Of a stretch of 64,000 nucleotides of DNA, positions 60,894-64,000 are shown one piece after another. Below the pieces are notes generated by a model that searched no databases, was not told the origin of the DNA, and was given only the letters and a program-made list of their open reading frames with translations. Every line of letters begins with the position of its first letter. The first letter of the stretch is position 1. The stretch comes from JAJFUV01 sp964384215 (GTDB lineage: Bacteria > Acidobacteriota > Terriglobia > Bryobacterales > Bryobacteraceae), in the NCBI GenBank assembly GCA_964384215.1, contig CAYLLB010000023.1, positions 17,662 to 81,661 on the forward strand. Reading direction: 5' to 3'. The position numbers and the translations under genes were made by a program.

Positions 60894-61829
60894 CTATTCT
60901 ATCAGCGCCTCAATGGTGCCGGGCGCGTTGCCTTCCAGGCGGTTGTTTACGAAGATGAACGCGGGCTGCTGCGTCTCGAGCGAGCGCGAAATGATTGCCC
61001 GAAGCGCCGCACGCGCCTCCTCATTCGGGTCCTTCACTTCGCTGTAAGGTGAGAACTCCTTCACTGCCTGTTCGTAGCTCCGCCCGCGGCCGAGCAGCGC
61101 GCGCGTCACCGTGAAACCTGCGGTGAAAGCATCCGGCAAGGCCATCTGCCGGGCGAGCGGCGGCATGCGTGTCCAGGAGTTGAACACGTGCGAAACGCCG
61201 CGCCCGCGCAGACACTCGAAGTACTCCGGACGCAGCAGTTCCGGATTGCGCACCTCGACGGCGTAGCGCACACCTGGCGGGATGCGACCCAGGAACACAT
61301 CCAAGTCGGCGAGAAAGTCCCGTAGCCGGTCGTAGCTTGCGCGCGAGAACGTTCCAAACTCGAAAATGACCGCGGCGATCTGTGCGCGGTATGGTTCGAG
61401 TGGGCGCAGAAAAGCGTCCGCGAACAGGCCCGCATCCAGGTAAGTTTCGTTCGCCTGCCCGGCGCGGCCCCCATAACGGTCATGTTTGGGAAACAGCTTC
61501 ACCGTGACCTGCTCGGGAGCCTTGAACGCGTACAGCAGCTTCGACGGAGCCGAGCCGAACAACCGCCGCCAGTAGTCCTCGGAAGGAAACTGGTAGAAAG
61601 AAAAGTCGCCGCACACAGCCGGGAATGTTTCGGCATACTCGGCGAGGCAGGTCGATTCGAACTTCTTCTGCGAGAAACGCCCGCGCGTGAGATAACGCTC
61701 CTCGCTGTAGACCTGCCCGAGCCACCCCGGGTACTTCCAGCTACTAGTGCCGAGGTACACGGCCCGGCGCGCGAGCGAGGCGAGCGCCGCCGCTACCCAT
61801 GCGCGATCGAACTTTCCGACAACCGCCAT
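60894..61829 (-). CDS. DUF72 (YecE-like) protein
   Basis: A 311-residue cytoplasmic protein of the DUF72 family, a TIM-barrel-like fold with no settled function. Typical parts: VYLGTSSWKYPGWLGQVY, CGDFSFYQFPSEDYWRRLF, LYAFKAPEQVTVK, IAAVIFEFGTFSRASYDRL, VRYAVEVRNPELL and FIFVNNRLEGNAPGTI. The ATG at 61829 is one of three in-frame candidates (61829, 61856, 61892); I prefer it because the preceding residues are not conserved. It starts close to the upstream end of the decayed region. Confidence 0.84.
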   Translation of the reverse strand: MAVVGKFDRAWVAAALASLARRAVYLGTSSWKYPGWLGQVYSEERYLTRGRFSQKKFESTCLAEYAETFPAVCGDFSFYQFPSEDYWRRLFGSAPSKLLYAFKAPEQVTVKLFPKHDRYGGRAGQANETYLDAGLFADAFLRPLEPYRAQIAAVIFEFGTFSRASYDRLRDFLADLDVFLGRIPPGVRYAVEVRNPELLRPEYFECLRGRGVSHVFNSWTRMPPLARQMALPDAFTAGFTVTRALLGRGRSYEQAVKEFSPYSEVKDPNEEARAALRAIISRSLETQQPAFIFVNNRLEGNAPGTIEALIE

Positions 61830-61948
61830 GTCCACAAGTGTACGGAAAATCTGCATCCTCGAAACGGGTTGCCAGTCGGGACACTTTGCCATTAAACGAG
61901 GCAGGGAGTCGACGGGCTGTTTGCCCGTTTCAAGAAAGAGGATTGCGC

Positions 61949-62423
61949 ATGAAGAGTTCCTCTGTGATAGCGCTACTCGTTCTCGCTGCGCTCACGGCAC
62001 CATCCCTGGCTCAGCAGCCGTTCGTGCTGACGGACGGAACCCCAATCAGAGTACGATTGAACCGCAACATTTCCTCGGCCCATGCCAAGGTCGGCGAAAC
62101 GGTAGACTTTGACGTCGTGGAGGACGTCCTCGTGAACGGCGTGGTCGTCATCCAGCGAAACAGCAGAGTCCTTGCCACCGTCACGGAGGCGAGACCGAAA
62201 GGCCTGATGGGGAAGGCCGGCAAGCTGAATGTGAACACCGATCACGCACGCTCGATTCTGGGCGAAAAGATCGCCCTGCGCGCGGTGAAGGAATACAAGA
62301 ACGGAGACCCTGGTAACGAAGGACGTCACTATCCCGAAAGGTACCGAAGTGACGGCATATGTGCACGGGGATGCCCGGATGGACGAGACGCGCCTCCGTG
62401 CGCAGGTTTCGAGTGTCCCTTAG
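61949..62423 (+). pseudogene. Secreted-protein gene with internal deletion and frameshift
   Basis: The ATG at 61949 opens a signal peptide (MKSSSVIALLVLAALTAPSLAQ) and a domain (FVLTDGTPIRVRLNRNISSAHAKVGETVDFDVVEDV, then LMGKAGKLNVNTDHARS and KIALRAVKEY). I know this layout from acidobacterial secreted proteins that continue with a hydrophobic stretch and an IPKGTEVTAYV ending. Here the hydrophobic part is missing and the frame changes at about 62312. The other frame then gives KDVTIPKGTEVTAYVHGDARMDETRLR and stops at 62421-62423. Deletion plus frameshift, function lost. Confidence 0.75.
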
Positions 62424-63887
62424 AAGGAGGAAGCCGCCACTCCAGGAACAGGCGGCGCAATTGCGCCTCCGCCTCTCCCGGGAAGCCGCCGCTGCGGGGC
62501 GCCTGAATCATCCCGGCATCGTGACGGTCTATCAGTTGGGGGAGCATGAGAATACCGTCTATATCGCCATGGAGTTACTCCGGGGAACCTCGCTCGAGGA
62601 AATCCTGAAGTCCGGCCCTATGCGCGACTTGCCGAAGGTGATGAGCCTGCTGGCACAGATCGCGGACGCCCTCGATTACGCCCACTCGAACGGAATCGTG
62701 CACCGGGACATCAAGTCCGCGAATATCCTGGTCCGCCAGGACGGCAAGGTAAAGATCACCGATTTCGGGATCGCAAAGATCCGTTCCCAGAACATTACTC
62801 AAACCGGCACGGCGCTGGGCGCGCCAGCCTACATGGCCCCCGAGCAGATCATGGCCTTGCAGGTAGACGGCAGGGCCGACCAGTTCTCGCTTGCGGTGAT
62901 GGCGTTTCTAATGCTCGCCGGAGGGAGGCCTTTTGAAGCGCCAACCGCGGATGCGCTGATGGTCAAGATCGTACACGATGATCCTCTGCTCCTGCACGAA
63001 GTGAATCGCGAAATGCCTGCCAGCGCCAGCGCGGTATTCAAGACGGCGCTGGCCAAATCGCCTGCGAGCCGGTTCGGAAGCTGCAGCGAGTCTGTAGCGG
63101 CGCTCGGTGCGGCGTTGCGCGACGGTTTAGCGGTGGCGCCATCGGAAGGCCGATGGGCATCCCGCAGGGTCATCGCGTACGGCGCTCTCGCGGGTTTGGT
63201 GGTTGTGGCCGCGATCGCGGCGACCTGGCTGTGGCATCCGCGCCAGGAGAAACCTCAACAGCCGGCGCAACAGGCGGCTGTCTCCGTCCTACATCCCGAC
63301 GCCCAGCTACAGCCGGCCATGCCGAAGACCATTATGAACAGCAAGGATGGCCTGACGTATGTCCTGGCGGAGAGCCGCTTTAAGGGAACGGTCCGCGGCC
63401 GTTCTACTTGACGCAGACCGAGGTCACGGCGGAGGCGTTTGCCCGGTTCAGTCCGAAAGGATCGCTCAGCGGCAACATGCCCGCGACGGGCGTCACATGG
63501 GACGATGCACGCAGTTATTGCGAATAGGCGGGTGGCCGCTTGCCGGCGGAAGTCGAATGGGAGCGCGCGGCGCGCGGGCGTTCGGCGGCGGCGGGAGAAA
63601 ACTCCCTATCCGACGTTGCGTAGTTCAATGGCAACAGCGGAGGAAGGGTTCACGAAGTTGGGCGCAAGCTGGCGAACGGTTTCGGCCTGTACGACATGCA
63701 AGGCAACGTGTGGGAATGGGTCGCGGATTCCGGCGCCGTCTCGGAGCGCGTCCTGCGCGGCAAATCAGCCATGAGCGGCCGGCAGCACGTAAGTGTTTCC
63801 GCTCGCTGGACCCTGAGCCCCACGTTGAAAGACAAGATGATCGGTTTCCGTTGCGCCCTGGATGCGTCGCGCATCCACGGGGACTGA
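62424..63887 (+). pseudogene. Decayed Ser/Thr kinase - sulfatase-modifying-factor (SUMF1-like) fusion gene
   Basis: The first part, in the frame open to 63411, encodes a kinase lacking the glycine loop and the ATP lysine: it opens at SREAAAAGRLNHPGIVTVYQLGEH, with HRDIKSANILV, TDFGIAKI and a later membrane helix (VIAYGALAGLVVVAAIAATWLW). Then a SUMF1-type part follows in another frame: PFYLTQTEVTAEAFARF, VTWDDARSYCE, AGGRLPAEVEWERAARG, GFGLYDMQGNVWEWVADS and IGFRCALDASR. In this frame two TAG codons (near 63523 and 63616) stand exactly where the family has Trp. Deletions remove the GxFxMG start of the domain. The fusion type is common in Acidobacteriota. Confidence 0.8.
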
Positions 63888-63946
63888 CGAGACTGTCCGA
63901 AGGGAGCGCAGCGACCGAAGTGAACAGTCCCGTCTGTCCCCCTTCC

Positions 63947-64000
63947 TTAACCCAACGCCCGCTGAAACAACCGCAGCCAGTTGCCGTGCATCACGTTGGC
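63947..64000 (-). CDS. C-terminal end of an unidentified minus-strand gene
   Basis: The last 17 codons before a TAA at 63947 read NVMHGNWLRLFQRALG. The GNWLR ending resembles the C-termini of amidohydrolases and dipeptidase-type hydrolases (GGNFLR), but so short a piece cannot be assigned. The gene continues beyond the right edge. Confidence 0.4.
   Translation of the reverse strand, partial: ANVMHGNWLRLFQRALG

Noticed and set aside
63412..63887. TAG recoding to tryptophan
   Set aside because: TAG serves as an ordinary stop for several intact genes in the window, and the affected region also has frameshifts and deletions, so decay is the better explanation.

Overview
The window looks like chromosomal DNA of a high-GC Acidobacteriota, most probably of the Bryobacterales/Solibacter type. 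I infer this from the sequence alone: Oar-like TonB-dependent receptors of about 1,200 residues with an N-terminal carboxypeptidase-like domain, two von Willebrand proteins of the acidobacterial type, many Tat-like leaders (RRxFL) on sulfatases, oxidoreductases and glycosidase-like proteins, a divergent Hfq, DUF1080 and ceramidase genes, and a ToxR-like winged-helix membrane regulator. I see no rRNA, tRNA, CRISPR array, prophage or complete insertion sequence.

Layout. 1-2.9 kb: sugar kinase and phosphohexomutase facing a RibBA-type riboflavin gene. 2.9-14 kb: exported degradative genes (glycosidase-like protein, two Cys-type sulfatases, M3 peptidase, CmcI-like protein) and tex. 14-23 kb: exported oxidoreductase, phosphoesterase, pterin dehydratase, 3-keto-disaccharide hydrolase-like protein, PIG-L deacetylase, methyltransferase, MBL hydrolase, and an unusual three-domain cell-wall protein. 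23-34.6 kb: mostly housekeeping (MoaD-MoaE fusion, Hfq, inositol monophosphatase, UroD-like, manA, aminotransferase, coaD, dehydratase, thiE, thiM). 34.7-38.8 kb: ileS-lspA-lgt operon. 38.9-40.9 kb: three Tad-type pseudopilin genes. 41-45 kb: ceramidase, a broken oxidoreductase gene and an exported DegT-type aminotransferase.

45.5-58.9 kb holds three large TonB-dependent receptors. The second and third are close tandem paralogues. A membrane-anchored one-component regulator is transcribed divergently from the second. A palindromic decamer, GTGAATTCAC, occurs in front of the regulator, the second receptor and the third receptor, in the latter two upstream of recognisable -35/-10 elements. This looks like a small self-contained nutrient-uptake regulon and is the most interesting system I see here.

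58.8-64 kb: a second glycosidase-like gene, a DUF72 gene, then about 2 kb of decayed coding sequence (a secreted-protein gene and a Ser/Thr kinase-sulfatase-modifying-factor fusion with deletions, frameshifts and two amber codons at conserved tryptophans). The window ends in the last codons of another minus-strand gene.
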